Shown piece by piece: positions 63,865-64,000 of a stretch of 64,000 bases of DNA (position 1 is the first letter of the stretch; each line of letters begins with the position of its first letter). The position numbers and the translations under genes were made by a program. The notes beneath the pieces are model-generated. The model was not told where the DNA came from, made no database searches, and worked only from the letters and a program-made list of their open reading frames with translations. The DNA lies in NCBI GenBank assembly GCA_041661625.1, contig JBAZUB010000002.1, forward strand, positions 247,613 through 311,612, read 5' to 3'. Source of the DNA: Patescibacteria group bacterium (lineage in GTDB: Bacteria; Patescibacteriota; Patescibacteriia; JAHIZJ01).

Positions 63865-64000
63865 ATGCGATCCAAACCAGCCCCAAAACGCCAAGTTGCC
63901 CCTGATCCGAAACACCGCAATGTGATTATTGGAAAGTTTATCAATCACGTCATGGAACGCGGAAAGAAAACCGTCGCCCAGGGTGTGGTTTATGATATGT
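63865..64000 (+). CDS. rpsG: 30S ribosomal protein S7, N-terminal part (cut by window edge)
   Basis: From the ATG at 63865 the frame reads MRSKPAPKRQVAPDPKHRNV and then IIGKFINHVMERGKKTVAQG, the start of S7, which organises the 3' domain of 16S rRNA. The frame is open to the window end. It follows rpsL by 19 bases, the usual str operon order. Confidence 0.95.
   Translation, partial: MRSKPAPKRQVAPDPKHRNVIIGKFINHVMERGKKTVAQGVVYDM

Noticed and set aside
1..64000. CRISPR array
   Set aside because: No series of equal direct repeats with regular spacers was seen, and no cas-like gene is present.
1..64000. Recoded UGA (Gly) as in Gracilibacteria or SR1
   Set aside because: TGA ends several clear genes (for example comF), and tryptophan positions of conserved motifs use TGG.
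1..64000. Integrated phage or plasmid
   Set aside because: No integrase, capsid, terminase or replication-initiation gene is present. The ParB-like gene alone and the T4SS-like operon do not make a mobile element; the tRNA-Ser repeat is only 158 bases apart.

Overview
The window reads as a chromosomal segment of a Patescibacteria (CPR) bacterium. This is inferred from gene content and not from any search. It carries a PilMNO/PilB/PilC/PilD pilus locus with no secretin, a PrgI/VirB4-type secretion locus, large single-pass surface proteins with beta-propeller or thrombospondin-like modules, single-domain response regulators, and a ClpC/HtpX/LemA protease cluster. Stops TAA, TAG and TGA are all used and Trp is encoded by TGG, so UGA is not recoded as in Gracilibacteria or SR1.

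Layout. 1-5.0 kb: end of a toast-rack protein, a small ORF overlapping gpmI, a dual-specificity phosphatase, a pseudouridine synthase, a duplicated membrane protein, a 3Fe-type ferredoxin and a NifU-like scaffold. 5.2-14.7 kb: nine closely spaced genes forming a minimal type IV secretion-like system (PrgI/VirB3, VirB4, an NTF2/VirB8-like protein, a VirB2-like pilin with a Cys-rich extension, a TolB-like propeller, and a DsbA-like protein without CxxC). 14.7-19.5 kb: DksA-like protein, recG, an orphan gene, a PAP2 phosphatase, tRNA-Arg and a membrane protein. 19.6-24.0 kb: DsbA-like oxidoreductase and two secreted proteins with the same C-terminal cassette, plus a relic of a third. 24.2-25.2 kb: two tRNA-Ser genes, a SET-domain protein, and a 21-bp duplicate of a tRNA 3' end. 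25.2-30.3 kb: a minus-strand run lemA-htpX-clpC-comF-nudix. 30.4-51.2 kb: a giant surface protein and the type IV pilus locus. The pilus locus is interrupted by a beta-propeller gene with a T9SS/FlgD-like C-terminus and by a solo RAYT-type transposase next to a cloverleaf-like inverted repeat. 51.3-56.8 kb: ligA, gatC, gatA, a response regulator and a long adenylate-kinase-like protein. 57.0-60.05 kb: three single-gene units (ParB-like, HhH-GPD-like, orphan). 60.1-60.5 kb: a tRNA cluster in which a complete tRNA-Pro(GGG) lies inside a second, interrupted tRNA-Pro-like gene. 60.6-64 kb: hydrolase, ASCH protein, an orphan, rpmB, an M50 protease, rpsL and the start of rpsG.

Two styles of expression coexist. 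Several ordinary genes (NifU-like, the 5.19 kb gene, PAP2, a prepilin, gatC) have a -10 box so close to the ATG that the transcript should be leaderless or nearly so. A second set of mostly single-gene units (DksA-like, the 17.6 kb orphan, the T9SS-like gene, ParB-like, HhH-GPD-like, the 59.7 and 62.15 kb orphans, and the main prepilin) has strong Shine-Dalgarno sites; most also have a TTGACA-like promoter and a hairpin terminator.

The most unusual items are the interrupted tRNA-Pro with a nested tRNA-Pro, the co-promoted ParB-like/HhH-GPD-like pair, the minimal VirB4 system with Cys-rich pilin, the T9SS-type protein inside a Patescibacterial pilus locus, and the three-way-junction repeat beside the RAYT gene.
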